Source: Candidatus Firestonebacteria bacterium RIFOXYA2_FULL_40_8
Lineage (GTDB): Bacteria; Oederibacteriota; D2-FULL-39-29
Reading direction: 5' to 3'
DNA: 12,261 nucleotides
Assembly (NCBI GenBank): GCA_001778355.1
Contig: MFGS01000041.1
Location: forward strand, 1 to 12,261
Shown: positions 5,987 through 12,117 of the stretch, piece by piece
Layout of the letters: each line of letters starts with the position of its first letter
Position numbering within the stretch: position 1 is the stretch's first letter
Position numbers and translations under genes: made by a program
The notes under the pieces: model-generated
What the model saw: only the letters and a program-made list of their open reading frames with translations
Databases searched by the model: none
Told to the model about the DNA's origin: nothing

Positions 5987-6373
5987 TTACCTTGTAAGAT
6001 TTGTCAGGACTCTTGCTGCAAAATACCCGCCAAAAGCAAGACCAATTCCTGAGATGTTAGTAATAAGAATATAAATAACGGCCGTTTTAACTTCACCGTC
6101 ACGCAAAAGATTTAAATTTTCCAGACTAAATGACGAAAAAGTCGTAAATCCTCCTAGAATACCGACAAAAAGAAACACTCGAAGCATCGGAGAAAATTCA
6201 AACCGTTCAAACATCCCCCACAAAATACCGATAACCAGAGAACCAAATAGATTTACAATTAATGTACTTGTCGGAAAGATACCATTGGAAAGCTTAAAAT
6301 CCAACCCGGAAACCGCATACCGAAGCACACTTCCGATAGCACCTCCGAGAGCAACGTACAAGTAACGCAGCAT
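5987..6373 (-). CDS. crcB: CrcB/Fluc fluoride exporter
   Basis: A 128-residue, four-TM fluoride channel of the CrcB/Fluc family that relieves cytoplasmic fluoride toxicity. The signatures are GGAIGSVLRY (R18), LIVNLFGSLVIGIL (N41 in the pore region) and GILGGFTTFSSFSLE (71-85), the phenylalanine-box loop with the central sodium site. Family members work as dual-topology dimers and this is a single gene, consistent with a homodimer. GAAGGAG lies five bases before the ATG. It is first in the group that includes DUF1697, DUF190, the J protein and the zinc protein. I looked for the crcB-motif (fluoride) riboswitch in the leader and did not see its conserved GGNGAUGG-type start. Confidence 0.95.
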   Translation of the reverse strand: MLRYLYVALGGAIGSVLRYAVSGLDFKLSNGIFPTSTLIVNLFGSLVIGILWGMFERFEFSPMLRVFLFVGILGGFTTFSSFSLENLNLLRDGEVKTAVIYILITNISGIGLAFGGYFAARVLTNLTR

Positions 6374-6422
6374 AAAAACTCCTTCTTGTAAAAATATTAC
6401 GCTAACTCAGACATAACCGCAT

Positions 6423-6467
6423 GTCCATAAAAGTCTGTAAAAGTCCATAAAGGTCTATAACGTCTTA
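6423..6467. repeat. GTCYRTAAA tandem repeat, period 10, upstream of crcB
   Basis: Units GTCCATAAAA, GTCTGTAAAA, GTCCATAAAG and GTCTATAAC run head to tail, then GTCTTA. A 9-nt version of the same unit lies upstream of the ars permease at 1508-1546. Confidence 0.65.
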
Positions 6468-6481
6468 TCTCGCAATGTCAA
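6454..6481 (-). promoter_or_regulatory. candidate crcB promoter inside a dyad
   Basis: On the minus strand TTGACA (6476-6481) is followed after 16 nt by TATAGA (6454-6459), about 80 nt before crcB. The -35 box is half of a perfect dyad, ATGTCAAC (6475-6482) and GTTGACAT (6487-6494), separated by 4 nt. A larger inverted repeat, TCTCGCAA (6468-6475) with TTGCGAGA (6509-6516), encloses it. The -10 is weak, so this is a candidate only. Confidence 0.4.
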
Positions 6482-6538
6482 CCATTGTTGACATCTATAT
6501 ATCTTTCCTTGCGAGAAAAGCTTTGCTTACATTAATGT
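6475..6538. repeat. intergenic repeat copy B (dyad, AT tract, 27-nt core)
   Basis: The TGTCAAC/GTTGACA dyad, a CTATATAT tract and a 27-nt core (6512-6538) ending in ACATTAATGT. The core is identical to 10006-10032 upstream of pflB, and the dyad and AT tract are matched in the same order there (9968-9998). Confidence 0.7.
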
Positions 6539-6572
6539 GGCATTTAATTTAATAAAAACTCCAAAATTTAAA

Positions 6573-6613
6573 ACTTCGTACTTTGTACCTCGTACTTCGT
6601 ACTTGCACTTCTA
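6573..6613. repeat. degenerate ACTTCGT heptamer array at the pflA stop
   Basis: Units ACTTCGT, ACTTTGT, ACCTCGT, ACTTCGT, then a 6-nt ACTTGC and ACTTCTA. The last unit contains the pflA stop codon (CTA, 6611-6613). Confidence 0.75.
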
Positions 6614-7363
6614 GCCTTTATACACCACAAGCCCTTTCGCTCTCAACCTTTCCGCGGCTTTTTCCCAGTCACGGGTGGTTGGCGGGTTGAGTTTCGGCAA
6701 CGGATACTTCTTTTTCATTTCTTTCCATTTGTGAACACCAAGACGGTGATAAGGGATCAGCTCTATTTCAGGAAGTTTTGCCAGACTTAACGCATACTCC
6801 GAGAGTTTATCCATTTCTAATTTTAAATCGTTAATACCGGGAAGGAGAACTCTCCGTATCACAAGTTTTGGAGTTCCTCTTTTAACCCAACCAGAAGCAG
6901 CTTCCCTGCCGAAGTTAAGAACCGTTTCAAGATCTCCGCCGGTAAGCTCTTTATGCAGTTTTAACGTACTTGCTTTTACGTCCAGAAGCACCGTATCCGT
7001 CTCGGCAAGAAGTTTTTTAATGAACTTTGGTTTGCAGGTGCCGTTTGTATCGAGAGCAGTAGTAAGTTTCATACCATGAGCCATTTTAAACAACTCAATA
7101 ACAAAATCCGACTGAAGAGAAGGTTCCCCGCCTGAGACAGTTATTCCCCCGCCGTCTTTTTGCAGATACGGAAGCAGACGGAGCAGTCGGTCATAAATAG
7201 CATGAAGCGTAATTTTTTCAGAACCTTTAGAAGACCACGTATCCCTGTTTTGACAAAATTTGCATTTAAAATTGCACCCTGACAGGAAGAAGACACAGCG
7301 AAGCCCCGGCCCATCGCGGGTACCCAGGGTTTCGATAGAGTGGATCTGTGCGCTCTTTTTCAT
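6611..7363 (-). CDS. pflA: pyruvate formate-lyase activating enzyme (radical SAM)
   Basis: 250 aa, the length of PflA. It uses a 4Fe-4S cluster and S-adenosylmethionine to abstract hydrogen from the PflB glycine. The cluster motif CxxxCxxC is C30NFKC34KFC37, preceded by the family GTRDGPGLRCVFFLSGC. Further radical-SAM features: GGGITVSGGEPSLQ (the GGE motif, about residues 72-85), the TALDTNGTC strand, LLDVKA, and a C-terminal IELIPYHRLGVHKW typical of PflA. The two extra N-terminal ferredoxin-like cysteine motifs of other glycyl-radical activases are absent, which favours PFL as partner. A weak GGAGAG lies about ten bases before the ATG. It is 189 bp after pflB, a long gap filled by repeats, so it may be uncoupled from pflB translation. 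Confidence 0.95.
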   Translation of the reverse strand: MKKSAQIHSIETLGTRDGPGLRCVFFLSGCNFKCKFCQNRDTWSSKGSEKITLHAIYDRLLRLLPYLQKDGGGITVSGGEPSLQSDFVIELFKMAHGMKLTTALDTNGTCKPKFIKKLLAETDTVLLDVKASTLKLHKELTGGDLETVLNFGREAASGWVKRGTPKLVIRRVLLPGINDLKLEMDKLSEYALSLAKLPEIELIPYHRLGVHKWKEMKKKYPLPKLNPPTTRDWEKAAERLRAKGLVVYKG

Positions 7364-7395
7364 GTAAATTCAGCTCTCCAGATTAGAATCGTTAC

Positions 7396-7480
7396 ACGTT
7401 CCCCTCCTCCGCCTCTAGGGCTTCGGAGGACAAGCACGTTGCTCACGTTACTAACGTTCTACACTAAGGTGTTATTATTA
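7396..7480. repeat. intergenic repeat copy C between pflB and pflA
   Basis: A module at 7396-7448 beginning ACGTTCCCCTCC and ending GCACGTTGCTCACGT matches 9868-9918 apart from a few substitutions and a 2-nt indel. Within it CCTCCG and CGGAGG pair as a hairpin. It is followed by CTACACTAAGGTG and TTATTAT (7460-7479), a diverged form of the ACATTAATGT block seen in the other spacers. Copy C resembles the pflB-upstream copy with its middle part missing. Confidence 0.7.
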
Positions 7481-7484
7481 TATT

Positions 7485-7502
7485 GGCAGAGCTTTTTCTG
7501 CC
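7485..7502. other. hairpin in the pflB-pflA spacer
   Basis: GGCAGA (7485-7490) and TCTGCC (7497-7502) form a 6-bp stem with a 6-nt loop. On the minus strand it is followed by AATATAATAAT, not a U-run, so it is a poor terminator; it could be an mRNA processing or stability hairpin. Confidence 0.4.
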
Positions 7503-7510
7503 TACCATAA

Positions 7511-7552
7511 ATTGTCAATTGTCAATTGTCAATCGTCATTTGTCAATAGTTC
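7511..7552. repeat. ATTGTCA heptamer array abutting the pflB stop
   Basis: Units ATTGTCA three times, then ATCGTCA, TTTGTCA and ATAGTTC, ending one base before the pflB TAA (7553-7555). This is the most regular array in the window. Confidence 0.85.
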
Positions 7553-9781
7553 TTATAGCGCTTCATGGAACGTGCGTTTGATTATCTCTTCCTGGTGGTC
7601 GCGGGAGAGCTTGGTGAAATGCACCGCATAGCCGGACACCCTGATGGTAAGCTGTGGATATTTTTCCGGATGCACCATGGCATCTTTAAGAAGCACTTTA
7701 TCCAGGACATTAACATTTATGTGATGGCCGCCTCTTGTAAAGTAGCCGTCCAGTATTTTTATCAGGTTAGCTTTCTGGGTTTCTTTATCAACTCCAAGTG
7801 CCGACGGAACTATCGAAAAAGTATTCGAGATTCCGTCCTGCGCCGCATAATACGGGAGTTTGGAAACGGAATCGAGCGATGCCAAAACACCGTTCTTCTC
7901 CCTGCCAAACATCGGATTTGCTCCGGGGGCAAACGGTTCACCTGCTTTTCTGCCGTCCGGTGTAGCTCCGGTTACCTTTCCATAAAGCACATTACTTGTG
8001 ATTGTAAGAATGGAAAGCGTCGGGTTAGCCCTTCTGTATATCGGAGTCTTTCTTAGTTCGGTAATGAAACTAATTACCAGATCTCTGGCTCTGTTATCCG
8101 CTCTTTCGTCATCATTTCCAAAGCATGGAAAATCACCTTTAATTTCAAAATCCTTTGTGATGCCATTTTTATCCCTGATAGGTTTTACCTTGGCATATCT
8201 GATAGCGCAGAGCGAATCAACTACGACAGAAAAACCTGCAATACCGAAAGCCATTAGCCGGTCAAGATTAGTATCAAGTAACGCCATCTGTGCCGCTTCG
8301 TAGTAATACTTATCGTGTACCCAGTGGATGACGTTCATTGTTTTCACGTATTGCTTTGCCAGCCAGCTGACTACATAGTTAAAATTTTCTCTTACCTGTT
8401 CAGCGTCGAGATATTCCCCCCTAAGTTTCGGAACGTCCGGTATAACCAGCTCGCCTGAAGTTTCTTCCCGTCCTTCATTTAAAGCCAACAAAAGCGCTTT
8501 AGCAAGATTGCATCTGGCTCCAAAATACTGGATCTGGCTTCCGGCTTTAAGGAGTGAAACACAGCAGGAGATACCGTAATCATCCCCCGCAATAGGCCGC
8601 ATAAGATCGTCATTTTCATACTGGATCGAACTCGTATTTATTGACATTTCAACAGCAAACTTTTTAAACCCGATAGGCAGCCGGGGCGAATACAGTATCG
8701 TAAGATTTGGTTCGGGCGCAGGTCCGAGATTTTTAAGCGTATTCAAGAAACGGAAATCGGTTTTGGTAACTTTCGTCCGGCCGTCGCTCGTCATGCCTCC
8801 GAGGACTATGGTCACCCACACCGGGTCCCCCGCAAACAAGAGGTCATACTCAGGCGCTCTAAGCTGGCGTATAAGCCGGAGTTTAATGGTAAAATCATCA
8901 ACAAGCTCCTGGGCTTTTTCTTCGGTAAGAATACCTGCTTTAATATCTCTTTCCAGATAGACATCAAAGAAAACAGAGATAGGGCCGATAGACATAGCCG
9001 CGCCGTCGGATTCTTTTGCCGCCGCCAAATACGCAAGATAAGTCCACTGTATTGCTTCTTTTGCATTTTTTGCGGGACGGGTCAGATCAAAACCATAGGT
9101 TTTTCCGAGAACAATCATATCCTTCAATGCCTGGAGCTGGTCCTTCACCTCTTCCCGTAAACGGATGGACATAGTCGACATATTATCATCTATCTTCTTA
9201 AAGTCCTTCTCTTTTTCTTTAATAAGATAATTAAGTCCGTAGAGGGCAAGACGCCTGTAATCCCCGATAATCCTTCCCCTTGCATAGCTGTCAGGCAGTC
9301 CGGTAATAATACCGAGACTCCTGATCTTTTTCATTTCTTCGGAATAAACGGAAAAAACCGCATCATTATGAGATTTTCTAAATTTTGTATAAACCTCGAC
9401 AAGTTTGGGAGAAAGTTTATAACCGTACGCATCACAAGCTTTTTGTACCAGCCGCACCCCGCCTATCGGCTTCACCGCCCTCTTAAGAGGTTTATCGGTC
9501 TGAAGCCCGGTTATAAGCTCATTTTTTTTGTCAATGTAACCCGCACCGTGCGAAATAATACCGCCTGCGGTTTCCGTATCTATATCTAATACTCCGCCTC
9601 TTTTTCTTTCCAGCGCGTAAAGTTTTTCCACCTTGTTCCATAAAGCAAGCGTTCTCTTGGTAGGTCCCGAAAGGAAAGAAGCATCCCCTTCGTAAGGATT
9701 AATATTCTGATAAATAAAATCCTGCAGGTCAGTCCGGAGGGTCCAGCGACCCTTTTTTAACCCCTTAACTTTTTTTGACAT
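7553..9781 (-). CDS. pflB: pyruvate formate-lyase (formate C-acetyltransferase)
   Basis: 742-residue glycyl radical enzyme converting pyruvate and CoA to acetyl-CoA and formate, the anaerobic route from glycolysis. The PFL-specific adjacent catalytic cysteines are C406 and C407 in DDYGISCCVS, and the radical glycine is G717 in RVSGYAVHF, 26 residues from the end. These fit E. coli C418, C419 and G734. Other glycyl radical enzymes have a single active-site cysteine, so the substrate call is firm. Additional PFL features include ITGLPDSYARGRIIGDYRR and RAPEYDLLFAGDPVWVT. The start is clear: AAGGAG six bases before the ATG. Its activase lies next, in the same direction. No formate channel gene is present in the window. 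Confidence 0.98.
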   Translation of the reverse strand: MSKKVKGLKKGRWTLRTDLQDFIYQNINPYEGDASFLSGPTKRTLALWNKVEKLYALERKRGGVLDIDTETAGGIISHGAGYIDKKNELITGLQTDKPLKRAVKPIGGVRLVQKACDAYGYKLSPKLVEVYTKFRKSHNDAVFSVYSEEMKKIRSLGIITGLPDSYARGRIIGDYRRLALYGLNYLIKEKEKDFKKIDDNMSTMSIRLREEVKDQLQALKDMIVLGKTYGFDLTRPAKNAKEAIQWTYLAYLAAAKESDGAAMSIGPISVFFDVYLERDIKAGILTEEKAQELVDDFTIKLRLIRQLRAPEYDLLFAGDPVWVTIVLGGMTSDGRTKVTKTDFRFLNTLKNLGPAPEPNLTILYSPRLPIGFKKFAVEMSINTSSIQYENDDLMRPIAGDDYGISCCVSLLKAGSQIQYFGARCNLAKALLLALNEGREETSGELVIPDVPKLRGEYLDAEQVRENFNYVVSWLAKQYVKTMNVIHWVHDKYYYEAAQMALLDTNLDRLMAFGIAGFSVVVDSLCAIRYAKVKPIRDKNGITKDFEIKGDFPCFGNDDERADNRARDLVISFITELRKTPIYRRANPTLSILTITSNVLYGKVTGATPDGRKAGEPFAPGANPMFGREKNGVLASLDSVSKLPYYAAQDGISNTFSIVPSALGVDKETQKANLIKILDGYFTRGGHHINVNVLDKVLLKDAMVHPEKYPQLTIRVSGYAVHFTKLSRDHQEEIIKRTFHEAL

Positions 9782-9867
9782 AAGTGACTCCTTCTAAACG
9801 AAAAATATATTCGTACTAGAAAACAATGTTGACGCATTAGAATATGCACGTAAGCTATTCCGTTAAA

Positions 9868-9918
9868 ACGTTCCCCTCCTGCGCCTTGGGCTTTGGAGGA
9901 CAAGCACGTTGCTCACGT
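9868..9918. repeat. intergenic repeat module, copy D
   Basis: Starts ACGTTCCCCTCC, ends GCACGTTGCTCACGT, and matches 7396-7448. The hairpin arms are less perfect here (CCTGCGCC against GGCTTTGGAGG) than in the copy between pflB and pflA. Confidence 0.7.
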
Positions 9919-9924
9919 AAGTGC

Positions 9925-9959
9925 AAGTATGAAGTACAAGGTACAAAGTACGAAGTTTT
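9925..9959. repeat. heptamer array, reverse orientation (AAGTACR)
   Basis: Units AAGTATG, AAGTACA, AGGTACA, AAGTACG, AAGTTTT. This is the reverse complement of the ACTTCGT arrays at the pflA and kinase gene ends, and is the only array not placed at a gene end. Confidence 0.65.
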
Positions 9960-9967
9960 ATCTAGCC

Positions 9968-10032
9968 TTGTCAACAACTTGTTGACAACTATATATATTT
10001 CCACTCGAGAAAAGCTTTGCTTACATTAATGT
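9968..10032. repeat. intergenic repeat copy D (dyad, AT tract, 27-nt core)
   Basis: A perfect 10-bp dyad, TTGTCAACAA (9968-9977) and TTGTTGACAA (9979-9988), around one base. It is followed by ACTATATATATTT and a 27-nt core (10006-10032) identical to 6512-6538, ending in ACATTAATGT. The dyad could be an operator: both halves carry TTGACA. Regulation is inference. Confidence 0.7.
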
Positions 10033-10063
10033 ATCATTATTATAAATAAAACACAGACACTGG

Positions 10064-10091
10064 ATCCCGTATCAGATAAAACGTACGGGAT
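10064..10091. repeat. ATCCCGTA/TACGGGAT hairpin
   Basis: Perfect 8-bp arms (10064-10071 and 10084-10091) around a 12-nt loop, in a CACTGGATCCCG...CGGGATGACAG context. The form resembles dispersed palindromic repeats known in many bacterial genomes. There is no U-run on either side. Confidence 0.5.
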
Positions 10092-10173
10092 GACAGAATA
10101 ATTGTCTTTCTTCTTCATCTACCCAGGTCGATTTCGCAAATACATTATGATTTAATATCTACACCTTTGCTCA

Positions 10174-10208
10174 ACTTCGTACTTCGTACATTGTACTTTG
10201 TACTTTTT
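10174..10208. repeat. ACTTCGT heptamer array at the kinase gene end
   Basis: Units ACTTCGT, ACTTCGT, ACATTGT, ACTTTGT, ACTTTTT, ending 7 nt before the histidine kinase stop codon. Same unit and orientation as the pflA-end array. Confidence 0.75.
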
Positions 10209-10215
10209 TTCAGCG

Positions 10216-11202
10216 TTACCTTGCTGCCGGCAGAGTGAAAAAGAAAGTTGTACCTTCGCCTTTCTTGGACTCAAGTCTGAGATGCCCGCCGTGCTTTGCC
10301 ACTATTTTTCTGACTATGGCAAGTCCGACACCGTGGCCTTCTCTGCCCGTATCCCTCACTTTATAAAAAATACTGAATATTTTCCCCTGTTCTTCCGGTT
10401 CAACCCCTATACCGTTGTCTTTCACCCGGTATTCAATAAATTTATCATCAAGCTTCTTAGAGCCGATCTCAATATAAGCGCCGTGAGTCTCTTTACTGAA
10501 TTTCACGGCATTCTGTAAAAGGTTTTGAAAAACTTCCTGCACCCTGTTTTTTCCGCCATAGCAGGGAAGCAGCTTATCTTTAATGATTAACTTTATACCT
10601 CTTTTTTCCAATTCGGGATCAAGCATTCCCTGTATGGTCTGGACCAGCGCGCCGATATTGACATTCTGGCTTTTTTCTTCTATCTTTTCGATCCTGGAAA
10701 GTTCAAGCAGGGACTTTATCATGGTATTCATAAAATCAGAACTTTCTTTTACTTTTCCGATATAACGCGCGCAGTCAGGAGAAGCGTCTTTTGTTTTCTC
10801 GGAAAGCAGCCCCAAATAGCCTTCTATTCCTGACAGGGGCACCCGAAGATCATGGGAAATACTGTAAATAAGTGCTTCCATATCCTCATTTTTATTTCTT
10901 AAGGAAGCATTCAACCGCATATTATCAGCCACCGTATTTTCCAGTTTTTCATTCAACAGCTTCATGGTCAGATCGCCTTTTACAACTTCGATACTGGCAT
11001 CCCTGGCACTTGTGACAACTTTCAAAATAGGTTTAACAATAAATCTCCTGATAACAAAAGCAAGCAGTCCTCCCAGGAATACACCCAGCGCTATTTTCAC
11101 TTTCAGATCATTTATGGGAAGCAATATTAAGAAACCAATAACCAGAAATATGAGACCATATACAAGTATTAAACGCAAGGAAATACTAAGCCGCTCTATC
11201 AT
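10216..11202 (-). CDS. membrane sensor histidine kinase (two TM, HAMP, HisKA, HATPase_c)
   Basis: 328 aa. Two membrane helices (about 8-30 and 33-52) with almost no outer loop, then a short HAMP-like segment (53-85), a coiled linker, the dimerisation and phospho-acceptor helix with SISHDLRVPLSG (H117), and a HATPase domain with N-box FQNLLQNAVKF (N227, N231), G1 DNGIG (262-266) and G2 GHGVGLAIV (289-297). It should autophosphorylate H117 and pass phosphate to a response regulator, which is not in the window. There is no PAS, GAF or periplasmic sensor, so the signal must be sensed in the membrane or supplied by a partner. GGGAGG lies six bases before the ATG, and the ATG overlaps the upstream stop (ATGA), implying coupled translation with the HEAT-like protein. 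Confidence 0.93.
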   Translation of the reverse strand: MIERLSISLRLILVYGLIFLVIGFLILLPINDLKVKIALGVFLGGLLAFVIRRFIVKPILKVVTSARDASIEVVKGDLTMKLLNEKLENTVADNMRLNASLRNKNEDMEALIYSISHDLRVPLSGIEGYLGLLSEKTKDASPDCARYIGKVKESSDFMNTMIKSLLELSRIEKIEEKSQNVNIGALVQTIQGMLDPELEKRGIKLIIKDKLLPCYGGKNRVQEVFQNLLQNAVKFSKETHGAYIEIGSKKLDDKFIEYRVKDNGIGVEPEEQGKIFSIFYKVRDTGREGHGVGLAIVRKIVAKHGGHLRLESKKGEGTTFFFTLPAAR

Positions 11203-12056
11203 TTCTTGCCTCCCGTTAGCACATTTTTAAGATCATTAGCTGTATCATTATCAACATCTTTTAATTCTTTAACAACCCGCTTATTGAATTTTGTCGCCGC
11301 AGGATTACTGCTCATGTTTTTAATAAAAAAGTAAGCTTCCTTCCGCGTAATAGAATTTTCCGATCTGAGAGCCCGTATCAAAAGTTCTACCAGATTTTTA
11401 TTTGCAATCTTTTTAAGTACTTTAAAAGCCCATTTTGCACGATCCTGCTGTTCTTCATTCTCAGAATGATTGCTGAACATTTGAATTATTTCATTGGGTT
11501 TGTTATAGATGTCCTTTTCAACAAACCAGGGAATACCTTTTTCCAGAAGGTCGGCAATTTCAAAATAAGCGCCCCTGTCCGTTTCCAGGTCCTCTACATC
11601 AATAAAGGTTGCATTTAAATCAATATAAGTTTTCCCGTGTTCCGCTTTTTGCATGGTAGGGATTATTTTTTTAAACATACGGGCAGTTTCCGCACGCACC
11701 TTGGGCGACTTATCTTCAAGGTTGGCTGCGTATTTATTTACAACGGCCGAAAGCAGCTCCGGCTTTTTTATCCTGTCAAGTTCTTCAATAATACGGGAAA
11801 GTTTTATGGTATCCTGACTGTGAACCAGTTTTTCTTTGTCTGTTTCTATTATCTCGGTAACCGATCGCATGATTCCGTCATAGTCCATCGTTTCAAAACC
11901 GACGCTAAGCGAAGAAGCAACTACAAAAAACGCGATTGCAATTGAACCGACAACAAAAACAACCGTATTAAAATAAAAAATAGCACTGCAAATGCAGACA
12001 AGACCTATTATTCCTATGGTATTTAAGAGCTTCTCAGAGATATTAATGCTGCGCAT
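11199..12056 (-). CDS. membrane-anchored HEAT-like repeat protein, unknown function
   Basis: 285 aa and not recognised by name. Residues 10-50 form a two-helix membrane hairpin; the rest is soluble and helix-rich. Segments near 97-135 (KPELLSAVVNKYAANLEDKS then VRAETARMFKKI) and 205-250 (AKWAFKVLKKIANKNLVELL then SITRKEAYFFIKNM) have the paired-helix look of HEAT or ARM repeats, usually protein-binding. It overlaps the histidine kinase start by 4 nt and shares its membrane-hairpin layout, so it is a candidate sensory or scaffolding partner. No Shine-Dalgarno precedes the ATG and an in-frame stop lies four codons upstream. A TAAAAT box ends six bases before the ATG, so the mRNA may be leaderless. 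HEAT assignment is by eye only. Confidence 0.75.
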   Translation of the reverse strand: MRSINISEKLLNTIGIIGLVCICSAIFYFNTVVFVVGSIAIAFFVVASSLSVGFETMDYDGIMRSVTEIIETDKEKLVHSQDTIKLSRIIEELDRIKKPELLSAVVNKYAANLEDKSPKVRAETARMFKKIIPTMQKAEHGKTYIDLNATFIDVEDLETDRGAYFEIADLLEKGIPWFVEKDIYNKPNEIIQMFSNHSENEEQQDRAKWAFKVLKKIANKNLVELLIRALRSENSITRKEAYFFIKNMSSNPAATKFNKRVVKELKDVDNDTANDLKNVLTGGKK

Positions 12057-12062
12057 ACATTG

Positions 12063-12092
12063 ATTTTAGCAGGTTTTTAATGTATAGGTAAA
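12063..12092 (-). promoter_or_regulatory. candidate promoter for the HEAT-like/kinase pair
   Basis: On the minus strand TTTACC (12087-12092) is followed after 18 nt by TAAAAT (12063-12068). The expected start of transcription falls at or within a few bases of the ATG at 12056. Matches are 4/6 and 5/6, so support is moderate. Confidence 0.35.
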
Positions 12093-12117
12093 GGATTATT
12101 TAACCGGCAATCTTTTC

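Larger units (their letters stand above)
9782..10215. other. repeat-rich spacer upstream of pflB
   Basis: A 434-bp stretch with no coding sequence I can support. It contains, from left to right: the GTTCCCCTCC module (9868-9918), an inverted-orientation heptamer array (9925-9959), the TGTCAAC dyad with AT tract and 27-nt core (9968-10032), a GGGAT hairpin (10064-10091), and the heptamer array at the kinase end (10174-10208). It must hold the pflB promoter, but no strong -35/-10 pair is visible. A TTGACA in the dyad (9969-9974, minus strand) has only a poor -10 (TACTTT) 18 nt away. Confidence 0.6.

Noticed and set aside
6374..6475. Fluoride (crcB-motif) riboswitch before crcB
   Set aside because: The leader lacks the conserved start motif and the pseudoknot pairing I would expect; it consists of GTCYRTAAA repeats. 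A covariance-model search would settle it.
7485..7502. Terminator between pflB and pflA
   Set aside because: The 6-bp hairpin has no following U-run on the transcribed strand.
7511..7552. CRISPR array
   Set aside because: Units are 7 nt in direct tandem with no spacers, and no cas gene is present.
8812..9066. Minus-strand frame of 84 codons inside pflB
   Set aside because: Out-of-frame shadow of the pflB coding sequence, whose own frame is intact.
9844..10029. Small plus-strand frame of 61 codons upstream of pflB
   Set aside because: It is built from the intergenic repeat modules and the heptamer array (its KYEVQGTKYEV run is translated repeat), with no ribosome site.
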